Positions 24,974-34,328 of a stretch of DNA of 64,000 nucleotides are shown here, in pieces. Origin of the DNA: Streptomyces nojiriensis (lineage in GTDB: Bacteria; Actinomycetota; Actinomycetes; Streptomycetales; Streptomycetaceae); assembly GCF_017639205.1 (NCBI RefSeq), contig NZ_CP071139.1, positions 6,075,501-6,139,500 on the forward strand, given 5' to 3'. The translations under genes and the position numbers were made by a program. Position 1 is the stretch's first letter. Each line of letters starts with the position of its first letter. The notes below the pieces were generated by a model. It worked only from the letters and a program-made list of their open reading frames with translations. It did no database searches and was not told where the DNA came from.

Positions 24974-25519
24974 GTGAACCCTCTGGTTCAGCTCGCGGCC
25001 GAAGAGGCGGAAAACCCCCTCATCCCGCCGATCCCCGAGCTCGTCATCGGTCTGATCGCCTTCGTCATCGTCTTCGGTTTCCTCGCGAAGAAGCTCCTCC
25101 CGAACATCAACAAGGTTCTGGACGAGCGTCGCGAGGCCATCGAGGGCGGTATCGAGAAGGCTGAGGCCGCTCAGACCGAGGCCCAGAGCGTGCTGGAGCA
25201 GTACAAGGCCCAGCTCGCCGAAGCCCGGCACGAGGCCGCGCGCCTGCGCCAGGAAGCGCTGGAGCAGGGCACTGCGCTCAAGGAAGAACTGCGCGCAGAG
25301 GGCCAGCGGCAGCGTGAGGAGATCATCGCTGCCGGCCACGCCCAGATCGCGGCGGACCGTAAGGCCGCCTCTCAGGCGCTGCGTCAGGACGTTGGCAAGC
25401 TCGCCACCGACCTGGCCGGAAAGCTCGTCGGCGAGTCCCTCGAGGACCACGCCCGGCAGAGCCGCACCATCGACCGTTTCCTCAGCGAGCTTGAGGAGAA
25501 GGCCGAGGCGGCCCGATGA
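24974..25519 (+). CDS. atpF: ATP synthase F0 subunit b
   Basis: This 181-residue peripheral-stalk subunit starts at GTG 24974. One membrane helix near residues 20-40 (ELVIGLIAFVIVFGFLAKKLLP) is followed by a long charged coiled coil. Its last codons overlap the atpH start (ATGA at 25516-25519). Confidence 0.96.
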   Translation: MNPLVQLAAEEAENPLIPPIPELVIGLIAFVIVFGFLAKKLLPNINKVLDERREAIEGGIEKAEAAQTEAQSVLEQYKAQLAEARHEAARLRQEALEQGTALKEELRAEGQRQREEIIAAGHAQIAADRKAASQALRQDVGKLATDLAGKLVGESLEDHARQSRTIDRFLSELEEKAEAAR

Positions 25520-26331
25520 ACGGAGCGAGCCGCGAGGCGCTGGCCTCCGCGCGTGAGCGTCTCGACGCGCTGACGGACAACACGTCCGTCGACGCGGCGA
25601 AGCTCGCCGGTGAGCTGGCTGCCGTCACCGCGCTGCTCGACCGTGAGGTCTCGCTGCGTCGGGTCGTCACGGACCCGGCGCAGTCCGGCGAGGCCAAGGC
25701 CGAGCTTGCCGGTCGGCTGCTCGGCGGCCAGGTCGGCGGGGAAACCCTCGACCTGGTGTCCGGCATGGTCCGGTCCCGCTGGTCGCAGTCCCGCGACCTG
25801 GTGGACGCGCTGGAGGAGCTGGCGGCCACCGCCGACCTCACGGCGGCCCAGCGGGCGGGCGCGCTCGACAACGTCGAGGACGAGGTGTTCCGGTTCGGCC
25901 GGATCGTCTCCTCGAGCACCGAGCTGCGTGCCGCGCTGACCGACCGTGCGGCCTCCGCCTCCGCCAAGAGCGAGCTGCTGCGCAGCCTGCTCGGCGGCAA
26001 GGCGAACGCCGTCACCGAGCGCCTGGTGATCCGTCTTGTCACGCACCCGCGTGGACGTAGCCTGGAAGCGGGACTGGAGTCCCTTTCCAAGCTCGCCGCC
26101 GAGCGCCGTGACCGCATGGTCGCCACCGTGACCAGCGCGGTTCCGCTCAGCGACGTCCAGAAGGCGCGCCTCGGCGCGGTGCTGGCCAAGCTGTACGGCC
26201 GACAGATGCACCTGAACCTCGACGTGGACCCCGAGGTCCTCGGCGGGATCTCGGTGCGAGTCGGCGACGAGGTCATCGACGGCACCATCGCGGACCGCCT
26301 CGCCGAGGCGTCGCGCCGCATGGCCGGCTGA
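25516..26331 (+). CDS. atpH: ATP synthase F1 subunit delta
   Basis: This 271-residue delta subunit caps the F1 head and joins it to subunit b. It is longer than the 180-residue E. coli protein, as in other actinobacteria, with an extra N-terminal helical part. The conserved C-terminal part reads VATVTSAVPLSDVQKARL, then LNLDVDPEVLGGISVRVGDEVIDGTI. Translation is coupled to atpF. Confidence 0.96.
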   Translation: MNGASREALASARERLDALTDNTSVDAAKLAGELAAVTALLDREVSLRRVVTDPAQSGEAKAELAGRLLGGQVGGETLDLVSGMVRSRWSQSRDLVDALEELAATADLTAAQRAGALDNVEDEVFRFGRIVSSSTELRAALTDRAASASAKSELLRSLLGGKANAVTERLVIRLVTHPRGRSLEAGLESLSKLAAERRDRMVATVTSAVPLSDVQKARLGAVLAKLYGRQMHLNLDVDPEVLGGISVRVGDEVIDGTIADRLAEASRRMAG

Positions 26332-26461
26332 CCAGCCACCAATAGAACAGAAGCATTCCTAGCGGCCCGGTTGGGCCGTGCAGAACTTGCAGAAGATTCC
26401 TGGGGGTCGCCCCCAGACCCCTAAGAAGCTTCAGGCCCAACAAGGAGAGCAGGGAACCCAG

Positions 26462-28057
26462 ATGGCGGAGCTCACGATCCGGCCGGAGGAGATCCGGGAC
26501 GCACTGGAGAACTTTGTCCAGTCGTACCAGCCGGACGCGGCCTCGCGCGAGGAGGTCGGAACGGTCAGCGTTGCCGGCGACGGCATCGCGAAGGTGGAGG
26601 GCCTGCCCTCCGCCATGGCGAACGAGCTGCTGAAGTTCGAGGACGGCACCCTCGGTCTCGCCCTCAACCTCGAGGAGCGCGAGATCGGTGCGGTTGTCCT
26701 CGGCGAGTTCAGCGGTATCGAGGAGGGCCAGCCGGTGCAGCGCACCGGTGAGGTGCTCTCGGTCGGCGTCGGCGAGGGCTACCTCGGCCGCGTCGTCGAC
26801 CCGCTCGGCAACCCGATCGACGGTCTCGGCGAGATCGCGACCGAAGGCCGTCGCGCCCTGGAGCTGCAGGCTCCGGGCGTCATGGTCCGTAAGTCGGTCC
26901 ACGAGCCGATGCAGACCGGCTACAAGGCCATCGACGCCATGGTGCCCGTCGGCCGTGGCCAGCGTCAGCTGATCATCGGTGACCGTCAGACGGGTAAGAC
27001 CGCTCTGGCCGTCGACACGATCATCAACCAGCGCGACAACTGGCGCTCGGGCGACGTGAACAAGCAGGTTCGCTGCATCTACGTCGCCATCGGCCAGAAG
27101 GGCTCGACCATCGCGTCCGTTCGCGGCGCCCTGGAAGACGCCGGTGCGCTCGAGTACACGACGATCGTCGCCGCCCCGGCGTCCGACCCGGCCGGCTTCA
27201 AGTACCTGGCGCCGTACACCGGTTCCGCCATCGGCCAGCACTGGATGTACGCCGGCAAGCACGTCCTGATCATCTTCGACGACCTGTCGAAGCAGGCCGA
27301 CGCCTACCGCGCCGTGTCGCTGCTGCTGCGCCGCCCGCCGGGCCGCGAGGCCTACCCGGGTGACGTCTTCTACCTGCACTCCCGTCTGCTGGAGCGCTGC
27401 GCGAAGCTGTCCGACGACATGGGCGCCGGTTCGATGACCGGTCTGCCGATCGTCGAGACCAAGGCGAACGACGTGTCGGCGTTCATCCCGACCAACGTCA
27501 TCTCCATCACCGACGGCCAGTGCTTCCTGGAGTCCGACCTGTTCAACGCGGGCCAGCGCCCGGCGCTGAACGTCGGTATCTCGGTCTCCCGCGTCGGTGG
27601 CTCCGCCCAGCACAAGGCCATGAAGCAGGTTTCCGGCCGTCTGCGCCTGGACCTGGCCCAGTACCGCGAGCTGGAGGCGTTCGCCGCCTTCGGTTCCGAC
27701 CTGGACGCCGCGTCGAAGGCTTCGCTGGAGCGCGGCAAGCGTCTGGTCGAGCTGCTGAAGCAGGGCCAGTACCAGCCGATGCCCGTCGAGGAGCAGGTCG
27801 TCTCCGTCTGGGCCGGCACCACCGGCAAGATGGACGACGTCCCGGTCAACGACATCCGTCGCTTCGAGTCGGAGCTGCTGGAGCACCTGCGCCGCGAGCG
27901 CAAGGACCTCCTCACCTCCATCGCCGAGGGCGGCAAGATGTCGGACGACACCCTGACGTCGATCGCGGACGCCATCGCTTCCTTCAAGCGCCAGTTCGAG
28001 ACCTCGGACGGCAAGCTCCTGGGCGAGGACGCACCGGCCGTCAACGTCTCCAAGTGA
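26462..28057 (+). CDS. atpA: ATP synthase F1 subunit alpha
   Basis: The 531-residue non-catalytic nucleotide-binding subunit starts at ATG 26462 (MAELTIRPEEI). Walker A is GDRQTGKT at residues 173-180. The signature PALNVGISVSRVGGSAQ is present. An open frame back to 26378 is a leader without family support. Confidence 0.98.
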   Translation: MAELTIRPEEIRDALENFVQSYQPDAASREEVGTVSVAGDGIAKVEGLPSAMANELLKFEDGTLGLALNLEEREIGAVVLGEFSGIEEGQPVQRTGEVLSVGVGEGYLGRVVDPLGNPIDGLGEIATEGRRALELQAPGVMVRKSVHEPMQTGYKAIDAMVPVGRGQRQLIIGDRQTGKTALAVDTIINQRDNWRSGDVNKQVRCIYVAIGQKGSTIASVRGALEDAGALEYTTIVAAPASDPAGFKYLAPYTGSAIGQHWMYAGKHVLIIFDDLSKQADAYRAVSLLLRRPPGREAYPGDVFYLHSRLLERCAKLSDDMGAGSMTGLPIVETKANDVSAFIPTNVISITDGQCFLESDLFNAGQRPALNVGISVSRVGGSAQHKAMKQVSGRLRLDLAQYRELEAFAAFGSDLDAASKASLERGKRLVELLKQGQYQPMPVEEQVVSVWAGTTGKMDDVPVNDIRRFESELLEHLRRERKDLLTSIAEGGKMSDDTLTSIADAIASFKRQFETSDGKLLGEDAPAVNVSK

Positions 28058-28077
28058 CGACGGAAGGGACCTGACTC

Positions 28078-28995
28078 ATGGGAGCGCAGCTCCGGGTCTA
28101 CAAGCGTCGCATCCGTGCCATCACGGCGACCAAGAAGATCACCAAGGCGATGGAGATGATCGCCGCCTCGCGCATCGTCAAGGCGCAGCGCAAGGTGGCG
28201 GCATCGATGCCGTACGCGACCGAGCTCACCCGTGCGGTGACCGCGGTGGCGACCGGCTCCAACACCAAGCACGCCCTGACGACCGAGGTCGAGGCGCCGA
28301 CCCGCGCCGCGATCGTGCTCATCACGAGCGACCGCGGTCTGGCCGGCGGCTACTCCTCGAACGCCATCAAGCAGGCGGAGCGGCTCACCGAGCGGCTGCG
28401 CGGCGAGGGCAAGGAGGTCGACACCTACATCGTCGGCCGTAAGGGGCTGGCCTACTACGGCTTCCGCGAGCGCAAGGTCGTGGATTCGTGGACCGGCTTC
28501 ACCGACAGCCCGGCCTACGCCGACGCCAAGCGCGTCGCGGCGCCGCTGATCGAGGCCATCCAGCTGGAAACGGCCGAGGGTGGCGTCGACGAGCTGCACA
28601 TCGTCTACACGGAATTCGTGTCGATGATGACGCAGAACCCGGTCGACGGCCGGATGCTGCCGCTCAGCCTCGAGAAGGCTCCGGAGGAGACCGGTGCGAA
28701 GGGCGAGATCCTTCCGCTGTTCGACTTCGAGCCGTCGGCGGAGGACGTCCTCGACGCCCTGCTGCCGCGCTACGTCGAGAGCCGCATCTACAACGCACTG
28801 CTGCAGTCGGCCGCTTCCGAGCACGCCGCCCGCCGCCGTGCGATGAAGGCGGCGACCGACAACGCCGGAGACCTCATCAAGAGCCTCTCCCGGCTTGCCA
28901 ACGCGGCCCGCCAGGCCGAAATCACCCAGGAAATCAGCGAGATCGTCGGTGGCGCGAGCGCCATGGCTGACGCGACCGCGGGGAGTGACAAGTAA
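28078..28995 (+). CDS. atpG: ATP synthase F1 subunit gamma
   Basis: The 305-residue central shaft has the N-terminal coiled coil RRIRAITATKKITKAMEMIAA, the core ITSDRGLAGGYS and the C-terminal coiled coil with MKAATDNAGDLI. Its TAA overlaps the atpD ATG by one base. Confidence 0.98.
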   Translation: MGAQLRVYKRRIRAITATKKITKAMEMIAASRIVKAQRKVAASMPYATELTRAVTAVATGSNTKHALTTEVEAPTRAAIVLITSDRGLAGGYSSNAIKQAERLTERLRGEGKEVDTYIVGRKGLAYYGFRERKVVDSWTGFTDSPAYADAKRVAAPLIEAIQLETAEGGVDELHIVYTEFVSMMTQNPVDGRMLPLSLEKAPEETGAKGEILPLFDFEPSAEDVLDALLPRYVESRIYNALLQSAASEHAARRRAMKAATDNAGDLIKSLSRLANAARQAEITQEISEIVGGASAMADATAGSDK

Positions 28996-30437
28996 TGACG
29001 ACCACTGTTGAGACGGCCGCCGCCACGGGCCGCGTCGCCCGGGTCATCGGCCCGGTCGTCGACGTGGAGTTCCCCGTCGACGCCATGCCCGAGATCTACA
29101 ACGCCCTCAAGGTCCAGGTCTCCGACCCGGCCGAGGACGGCGCGCTCAAGACCCTGACCCTCGAGGTCGCGCAGCACCTGGGTGACGGCCTCGTCCGTAC
29201 CATCTCGATGCAGCCGACCGACGGTCTGGTCCGCCAGGCCCCGGTGACCGACACGGGCGAGGGCATCACCGTCCCCGTCGGTGACTTCACCAAGGGCAAG
29301 GTGTTCAACACCCTCGGTGAGGTGCTGAACTACCCGGAGGAGAACGCCAACGTCACCGAGCGCTGGCCGATCCACCGCAAGGCGCCCCGCTTCGACGAGC
29401 TCGAGTCGAAGACCGAGATGTTCGAGACCGGCGTCAAGGTCATCGACCTTCTCACCCCGTACGTCAAGGGTGGAAAGATCGGTCTGTTCGGTGGTGCCGG
29501 TGTCGGCAAGACCGTTCTGATCCAGGAAATGATCTACCGCGTCGCCAACAACCACGACGGTGTGTCGGTGTTCGCGGGCGTCGGTGAGCGTACCCGTGAG
29601 GGCAACGACCTCATCGAGGAGATGGCCGACTCCGGCGTCATCGACAAGACGGCGCTTGTCTTCGGTCAGATGGACGAGCCCCCGGGCACCCGTCTGCGCG
29701 TCGCGCTTGCCGGTCTGACCATGGCGGAGTACTTCCGCGATGTGCAGAAGCAGGACGTGCTCTTCTTCATCGACAACATCTTCCGGTACACCCAGGCGGG
29801 TTCCGAGGTGTCGACCCTGCTCGGCCGTATGCCCTCCGCGGTGGGTTACCAGCCGAACCTGGCCGACGAGATGGGTCTCCTCCAGGAGCGCATCACCTCG
29901 ACCCGTGGTCACTCGATCACCTCGATGCAGGCGATCTACGTCCCCGCGGACGACCTGACCGACCCGGCGCCGGCGACCACCTTCGCCCACCTCGACGCGA
30001 CGACGGTTCTCTCCCGTCCGATCTCCGAGAAGGGCATCTACCCGGCCGTGGACCCGCTGGACTCGACGTCCCGCATCCTCGACCCGCGGTACATCGCGGC
30101 GGACCACTACGCCACGGCGATGCGCGTCAAGGGGATCCTCCAGAAGTACAAGGACCTCCAGGACATCATCGCGATCCTCGGTATCGACGAGCTGGGCGAG
30201 GAGGACAAGCTCGTTGTCCACCGTGCCCGTCGCGTCGAGCGCTTCCTGTCGCAGAACACCCACGTGGCGAAGCAGTTCACCGGCGTGGACGGTTCGGACG
30301 TTCCGCTCGACGAGTCGATCACCGCGTTCAACGCGATCTGCGACGGTGACTACGACCACTTCCCCGAGCAGGCGTTCTTCCTGTGCGGTGGCATCGAGGA
30401 CCTGAAGGCCAACGCCAAGGAGCTGGGCGTCTCCTGA
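28995..30437 (+). CDS. atpD: ATP synthase F1 subunit beta
   Basis: The 480-residue catalytic subunit has Walker A GGAGVGKT at residues 166-173, the catalytic Glu in VGERTREGNDL, Walker B VLFFIDNIFRYTQAG and the DELSEED-type loop as DELGEEDK. The ATG overlaps the atpG stop (TAATG). Confidence 0.98.
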   Translation: MTTTVETAAATGRVARVIGPVVDVEFPVDAMPEIYNALKVQVSDPAEDGALKTLTLEVAQHLGDGLVRTISMQPTDGLVRQAPVTDTGEGITVPVGDFTKGKVFNTLGEVLNYPEENANVTERWPIHRKAPRFDELESKTEMFETGVKVIDLLTPYVKGGKIGLFGGAGVGKTVLIQEMIYRVANNHDGVSVFAGVGERTREGNDLIEEMADSGVIDKTALVFGQMDEPPGTRLRVALAGLTMAEYFRDVQKQDVLFFIDNIFRYTQAGSEVSTLLGRMPSAVGYQPNLADEMGLLQERITSTRGHSITSMQAIYVPADDLTDPAPATTFAHLDATTVLSRPISEKGIYPAVDPLDSTSRILDPRYIAADHYATAMRVKGILQKYKDLQDIIAILGIDELGEEDKLVVHRARRVERFLSQNTHVAKQFTGVDGSDVPLDESITAFNAICDGDYDHFPEQAFFLCGGIEDLKANAKELGVS

Positions 30438-30443
30438 TCCGGC

Positions 30444-30461
30444 GCGCTCCTCACGGAGCGC
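30444..30461 (+). other. Intercistronic hairpin between atpD and atpC
   Basis: A 7-bp perfect stem (30444-30450 with 30455-30461) lies just after the atpD stop within a 163-base gap, unusually long for this operon. It may set the lower expression or stability of the atpC end of the message; no T-run is present. Confidence 0.5.
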
Positions 30462-30600
30462 ATCCGGTTCGAAGGCCCGCCGGCTCGCCGGCTGGTGTCT
30501 CGCAGGAGAGGGGCGGGTGTGTCCCGTCCCTCTCCCCACGCCCATTAGAATTTGACCCAACACCCGGCCGACCCGCCGGGTGGTGACCCGAGGAGCCACC

Positions 30601-30972
30601 TTGGCTGCTGAGCTGCACGTCGAGCTGGTCGCGGCGGACCGCAATGTCTGGTCCGGCGAGGCCACCCTTGTTGTCGCCCGCACCACGTCCGGCGACATCG
30701 GCGTCATGCCCGGTCACCAGCCGCTTCTCGGTGTGCTGGAATCGGGCCCGGTGACCATCCGCACCAGCGACGGCAACACGGTCGTCGCCGCGGTGCACGG
30801 CGGTTTCATCTCGTTCGCGGACAACAAGCTGTCCCTGCTGGCCGAGATCGCCGAGCTCGCGGACGAGATCGATGTCCAGCGTGCGGAGCGGGCACTGGAG
30901 CGCGCGAAGGCGGAGGCCGACGCGGCCGCCGAGCGTCGCGCTGATGTCCGGCTGCGCGCCGTAACGGGCTGA
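30601..30972 (+). CDS. atpC: ATP synthase F1 subunit epsilon
   Basis: This 123-residue subunit starts at TTG 30601, with AGGAG 5 bases before it. The beta-sandwich (ELHVELVAADRNVWSGEATLVVARTT, then GDIGVMPGHQPLLGVL) and the C-terminal helical hairpin (VQRAERALERAKAEADAAAERR) are present. It inhibits ATP hydrolysis and couples the rotor. Confidence 0.96.
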   Translation: MAAELHVELVAADRNVWSGEATLVVARTTSGDIGVMPGHQPLLGVLESGPVTIRTSDGNTVVAAVHGGFISFADNKLSLLAEIAELADEIDVQRAERALERAKAEADAAAERRADVRLRAVTG

Positions 30973-31030
30973 ATGCCCGTCGGAGTTTGATCGTTCGAGT
31001 GCCGGGGGGCGACCTCCGGGACTCGGCAGA

Positions 31031-31096
31031 CCTCAGCCGCGGTCCGTGCTGGAATTTTCCAGACCGGGTCGCGGCTGAGGCGATGCAGGTCCGTTT
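31031..31096 (+). terminator. Terminator of the atp operon
   Basis: An 11-bp perfect outer stem (31031-31041 with 31070-31080) continues into an inner stem (31049-31054 with 31057-31062) and is followed by a run of six T at 31094-31099, 58 bases after the atpC stop. It is the only classical stem-plus-T-run terminator that I see in the window. Confidence 0.9.
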
Positions 31097-31135
31097 TTTC
31101 TCATGTGTATTCGATGAGCGAGGAGGTCGGTGAAG

Positions 31136-31582
31136 ATGCTCCTCGCTCTGCTTGTGAGCGGCCTGGTCGTAACCCTGGTGGTGATCGGGCTGTTTGTCTT
31201 CGGGCTGCGCCGCAGACTCATCCAGCGGTCCGGCGGCACCTTCGACTGCAGCATGCGCTGGGGTGTGTCCGAGGAGCCCGACATCTCCGGCAAGGGCTGG
31301 GTGTACGGGGTCGCGCGCTACAGCGGTGACCGGATCGAGTGGTTCCGGGTGTTCTCGTACTCCCCGCGCCCGCGCCGGCTGCTGGAGCGGTCCTCCATCG
31401 AGGTCATCGCCCGCCGTGCCCCGGAGGGCGAGGAGGAGCTGGCCCTGCTCTCGGACGCCGTCGTGCTCGGCTGTCTCCACCGGGGGACCCGCCTGGAGCT
31501 GGCGATGAGCGAGGACGCGCTGACCGGCTTCCTCGCGTGGCTGGAGGCGGCGCCTCCCGGCCAGCGGGTGAACGTGGCCTAG
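31136..31582 (+). CDS. DUF2550 membrane-associated protein
   Basis: This 148-residue protein has one N-terminal membrane helix (LLALLVSGLVVTLVVIGLFVFGL) followed by a compact domain of DUF2550 type (GGTFDCSMRW, GWVYGVARYSGDRIEWFRVFSYSPRP). AGGAGG at 31121 is nine bases before ATG 31136 but only three before GTG 31130, so the ATG is preferred. The family follows the ATP synthase operon in many actinobacteria. Its role is unknown. Confidence 0.85.
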   Translation: MLLALLVSGLVVTLVVIGLFVFGLRRRLIQRSGGTFDCSMRWGVSEEPDISGKGWVYGVARYSGDRIEWFRVFSYSPRPRRLLERSSIEVIARRAPEGEEELALLSDAVVLGCLHRGTRLELAMSEDALTGFLAWLEAAPPGQRVNVA

Positions 31583-31597
31583 TAAGGGCGACGAGAA

Positions 31598-31645
31598 ACC
31601 GAGAAGCCGGGGAGACGGGGGCGGACCCGTCTCCCCGGCTTCGGT
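31598..31645. terminator. Bidirectional terminator between DUF2550 gene and chitinase
   Basis: A 20-bp near-perfect stem (about 31598-31619 with 31626-31645) sits between two convergent genes, two bases from the chitinase stop. Confidence 0.85.
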
Positions 31646-31647
31646 CT

Positions 31648-33501
31648 TTACTGCAGCCCGGTGTGGATCGCGTTCGCGAGCTCACCGTTCGCGGTGTCGC
31701 CGCTGAACTCCCAGAAGAAGGCTCCCCTGAGGCCCTGCTGCTTGGCCCAGGTCATCTTCCCGGCGATCGTGGCCGGGGTGTCGTAGCTCCACCAGTTGCT
31801 GCCGCACTTGGCGTAGGCCGTGCCGGCGATCGTGCCGGTGGCCGGGCAGCTGGTCTTGAGCACCTTGTAGTCCTCGATGCCCTGCTCGTACGTGCCCGGC
31901 GCGGGCCCGGTGGCGGTGCCGCCGGGGGCCGCCTGGGTCACTCCGGTCCAGCCGCGGCCGTAGAAGCCGATGCCGAGGTTGAGCTTGGCGCCGGCGACGC
32001 CCTTGGCCTTGAGCTTGGCGATGGCGTCGGCCGAGTTGAAGCCGGCCTGCGGGATGCCCGCGTAGGAGGTGAGCGGGGAGTGCGGGGCCGTCGGGCCCTG
32101 GGCCGCCCAGGCGCCGAAGAAGTCGTACGTCATGACGTTGTAGAAGTCGACGTACTGCGCGGCGCCGCCGTAGTCGGCCGCGTCGATCTTGCCGCCGCTG
32201 GAGGCGTCGGCGGTGATGGCCGCGGTGACCAGGTTGTTCGCGCCGAACTTGGCGCGGGTCGCCTGCATCAGGTTCTTGAAGGCGGCCGCTCCGCTGGTGT
32301 CGCAGGACAGGCCGCAGGCGTTCGGGTACTCCCAGTCCAGGTCGATGCCGTCGAAGACGTCGGCCCAGCGCGGGTCCTCGACCAGGTTGTAGCAGGACTG
32401 GGCGAAGGCGGTCGGGTTGGCGGCGGCCTGGGGGAAGCCGCCGGACCAGGTCCAGCCGCCGAAGGACCACAGGATCTTGATGTTCGGGTAGGCCTTCTTC
32501 AGCTTGCGCAGCTGGTTGAAGTTGCCGCGCAGCGGCTGGTCCCAGGTGTCGGCGACGCCGTCGACGCTCTGGTCGGCGGTGTAGGCCTTGTCGTAGTCGG
32601 CATAGGCGTCACCGATGGTGCACTGGCCGTTCTGGACGTTGCCGAAGGCGTAGTTGATGTGGGTGATCTTGCCCGCGGTGCCGGAGGTGACCAGGTTCTT
32701 CACGTGGTAGTTGCGGCCGTAGACGCCCCAGTTGGTGAAGTAGCCGAGCTTGACCTTGCCGCCCGGGTCCGGGGGGATCACCCCGCCGGTCGTCGTCACC
32801 GTGGCCGAGCCGGAGGAGGGGCCGGTCTGGTCGATGGTGTCGCGGGCGGTGACGCTGTACGTGTACGTCGTGCCCTTGGTCAGGCCGGAGTCGGCGTAGC
32901 TGGTCCCGGTGACCGTGGCGATCTTGGCGGAGCCCCGGTAGACGTCGTAGTTCTTGACGCCCTTGTCGTCCGTGGCCGGGGTCCAGGTCAGGGTGAGCGA
33001 GGTGTCGGCGACGTTGCTCGGGGCGGGGGTGCCGGGAGCGGTGGGGGGAGTGTCGCCGGGCTGGGTGCCGCCGTCGCAGGAGGCTCCGTTGATCTTGCAG
33101 CCGGACGGGGCGCCGCCGCCGGCGCCGTTGAAGCCGAAGCTGGCGGTGGCGCCGGGGGCGAGGGTGCCGTTCCAGCCGAGGTTCTTCGCCGTCCAGTGGG
33201 TGCCCGAGCCGGTGACCGTGGCGTCCCAGGCCGAGGTGACCGAGGTGCCCGCCGGGTAGTCCCACTCCACGGTCCAGCTGCCGAGGGTGGTGGTGCCGGT
33301 GTTCTTCACCACCCACTTGCCCTCGAAGCCGGAGCCCCAGTCGGAGACCTTGGTGTACGTCGCCGTCGCCGAGGCGGCCGCCTGGGCCGGGCCGGCCAGG
33401 GCGACGAGTCCGCTGACGGGCAGGGCGAGCGCGGCCACGATCGCCGCGACTCGGCCGAAGAACCGGGTGCGCCTGGTGCGGGGTGGGGATGCTGTGCTCA
33501 A
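31648..33501 (-). CDS. chiC: Secreted chitinase: CBM2, fibronectin III and GH18 domains
   Basis: This 617-residue exoenzyme starts at TTG 33501 with GGAGGA upstream. A signal peptide (about 1-42, basic start, hydrophobic core, cut near PAQAAA) is followed by a CBM2 carbohydrate-binding module (about 43-145, with the paired Cys in GCKINGASCDG), a fibronectin III domain (about 155-240) and a GH18 catalytic domain (about 248-617). The catalytic DxxDxDxE is DGIDLDWE at about 384-391, and FSFGGWTWS-like and MTYDFFGAW motifs are present. It hydrolyses chitin outside the cell. Domain order and neighbours match ChiC of S. coelicolor/S. lividans. Confidence 0.95.
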   Translation of the reverse strand: MSTASPPRTRRTRFFGRVAAIVAALALPVSGLVALAGPAQAAASATATYTKVSDWGSGFEGKWVVKNTGTTTLGSWTVEWDYPAGTSVTSAWDATVTGSGTHWTAKNLGWNGTLAPGATASFGFNGAGGGAPSGCKINGASCDGGTQPGDTPPTAPGTPAPSNVADTSLTLTWTPATDDKGVKNYDVYRGSAKIATVTGTSYADSGLTKGTTYTYSVTARDTIDQTGPSSGSATVTTTGGVIPPDPGGKVKLGYFTNWGVYGRNYHVKNLVTSGTAGKITHINYAFGNVQNGQCTIGDAYADYDKAYTADQSVDGVADTWDQPLRGNFNQLRKLKKAYPNIKILWSFGGWTWSGGFPQAAANPTAFAQSCYNLVEDPRWADVFDGIDLDWEYPNACGLSCDTSGAAAFKNLMQATRAKFGANNLVTAAITADASSGGKIDAADYGGAAQYVDFYNVMTYDFFGAWAAQGPTAPHSPLTSYAGIPQAGFNSADAIAKLKAKGVAGAKLNLGIGFYGRGWTGVTQAAPGGTATGPAPGTYEQGIEDYKVLKTSCPATGTIAGTAYAKCGSNWWSYDTPATIAGKMTWAKQQGLRGAFFWEFSGDTANGELANAIHTGLQ

Positions 33502-33616
33502 GGGTGATCCTCCGTAGGTCCGTCGCGGTCGTGGGGGCCGACTACGACATGGGGGTGGGACCTGCGCCGCCCGTGAGCACGCTTTGTCATGGCACGCTCA
33601 CCACAGTGTTGCGGCG

Positions 33617-33658
33617 AGCGTAGAAAGGTCTGGACCAACCGTCAAGAGGTCCAGACCG
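33617..33658 (-). promoter_or_regulatory. chiC promoter with two DasR-type palindromes
   Basis: On the minus strand TTGACG (33640-33645), 17 bases and TACGCT (33617-33622) form a good vegetative promoter. Two palindromic 12-mers flank and overlap it: AGGTCTGGACCA at 33626-33637 between the boxes, and AGGTCCAGACCG at 33647-33658 just upstream. They are 21 bp apart, two helical turns. They match both the chitinase direct repeats and the DasR (dre) consensus TGGTCTAGACCA, giving repression relieved by chitin-derived aminosugars. Confidence 0.85.
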
Positions 33659-33674
33659 GTGCGCGCCTGTTCGT

Positions 33675-34328
33675 CTATATCCCCAACTCCTGTGCCAGCA
33701 CGGCCGCTTGGAGCCTGCTGCGCAGCTCCAGCTTGCCGAGCAGCCTGCTGACGTGCGTCTTGGCCGTCGCCTCCGCCATCTCCAGGCGCACGGCGATCTC
33801 CGCGTTCGACAGGCCCTCGCCCAGCGCGCTCAGCACCTCCCGCTCCCGCGGCGTGAGGGAGGCGACCGCCGCGGCCCGCTCCGGCGCCGGAGCGGGCCGC
33901 GCCGGGCGGGGCGCCGCGAACTCCGCGATCAGCCGCCTGGTCACCGCCGGGGAGATCAGGCCCTCCCCGCGCGCGACGGTCCGTACCGCCCCGATCAGCT
34001 CCGCGGCGTCCGCGTTCTTCAGCAGGAAGCCCGCGGCCCCCGCCCGCAGCGCCCCGAAGACGTACTCGTCGAGGTCGAAGGTGGTCAGCACCAGGACGTC
34101 GGCCAGGCCCTCCGAGACCACCTGGCGGGTCGCGGACACCCCGTCGAGCCGGGGCATCTGCACGTCCATGAGGACGAGATCCGGCCGCAGCTCACGGGCC
34201 AGGCGCACCGCCTCCTCCCCGTCGCCCGCCTCGCCCACGACCTCCACGTCGCCCGCGCTGCGCAGAATGAGCACCAGCCCGGCCCGGACCGCGCCCTGAT
34301 CCTCCGCCACCACCACCCGAATGGTCAT
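33675..34328 (-). CDS. chiR: NarL/LuxR-family response regulator, probable ChiR
   Basis: This 217-residue regulator starts at ATG 34328, which overlaps the kinase stop (ATGA). The receiver has the phospho-Asp in DLVLMDVQMPRLDG and the Lys in GFLLKNADA. The LuxR helix-turn-helix is LTPREREVLSALGEGLSNAEIA with a recognition helix in ATAKTHVSRLL. In S. coelicolor the regulator encoded beside chiC, ChiR, activates chiC. Position, order and family agree, so the same role is inferred; its binding site is not identified here. Confidence 0.85.
   Translation of the reverse strand: MTIRVVVAEDQGAVRAGLVLILRSAGDVEVVGEAGDGEEAVRLARELRPDLVLMDVQMPRLDGVSATRQVVSEGLADVLVLTTFDLDEYVFGALRAGAAGFLLKNADAAELIGAVRTVARGEGLISPAVTRRLIAEFAAPRPARPAPAPERAAAVASLTPREREVLSALGEGLSNAEIAVRLEMAEATAKTHVSRLLGKLELRSRLQAAVLAQELGI

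Noticed and set aside
28995..30437. Gaps in the atp operon as sign of disruption
   Set aside because: All nine genes are complete with normal motifs; the longer atpD-atpC gap holds only a small hairpin.
31339..33507. 722-codon plus-strand frame across the chitinase gene
   Set aside because: It is the reverse of chiC; the product is Gly/Ala/Val-rich without motifs, while chiC has all catalytic motifs.
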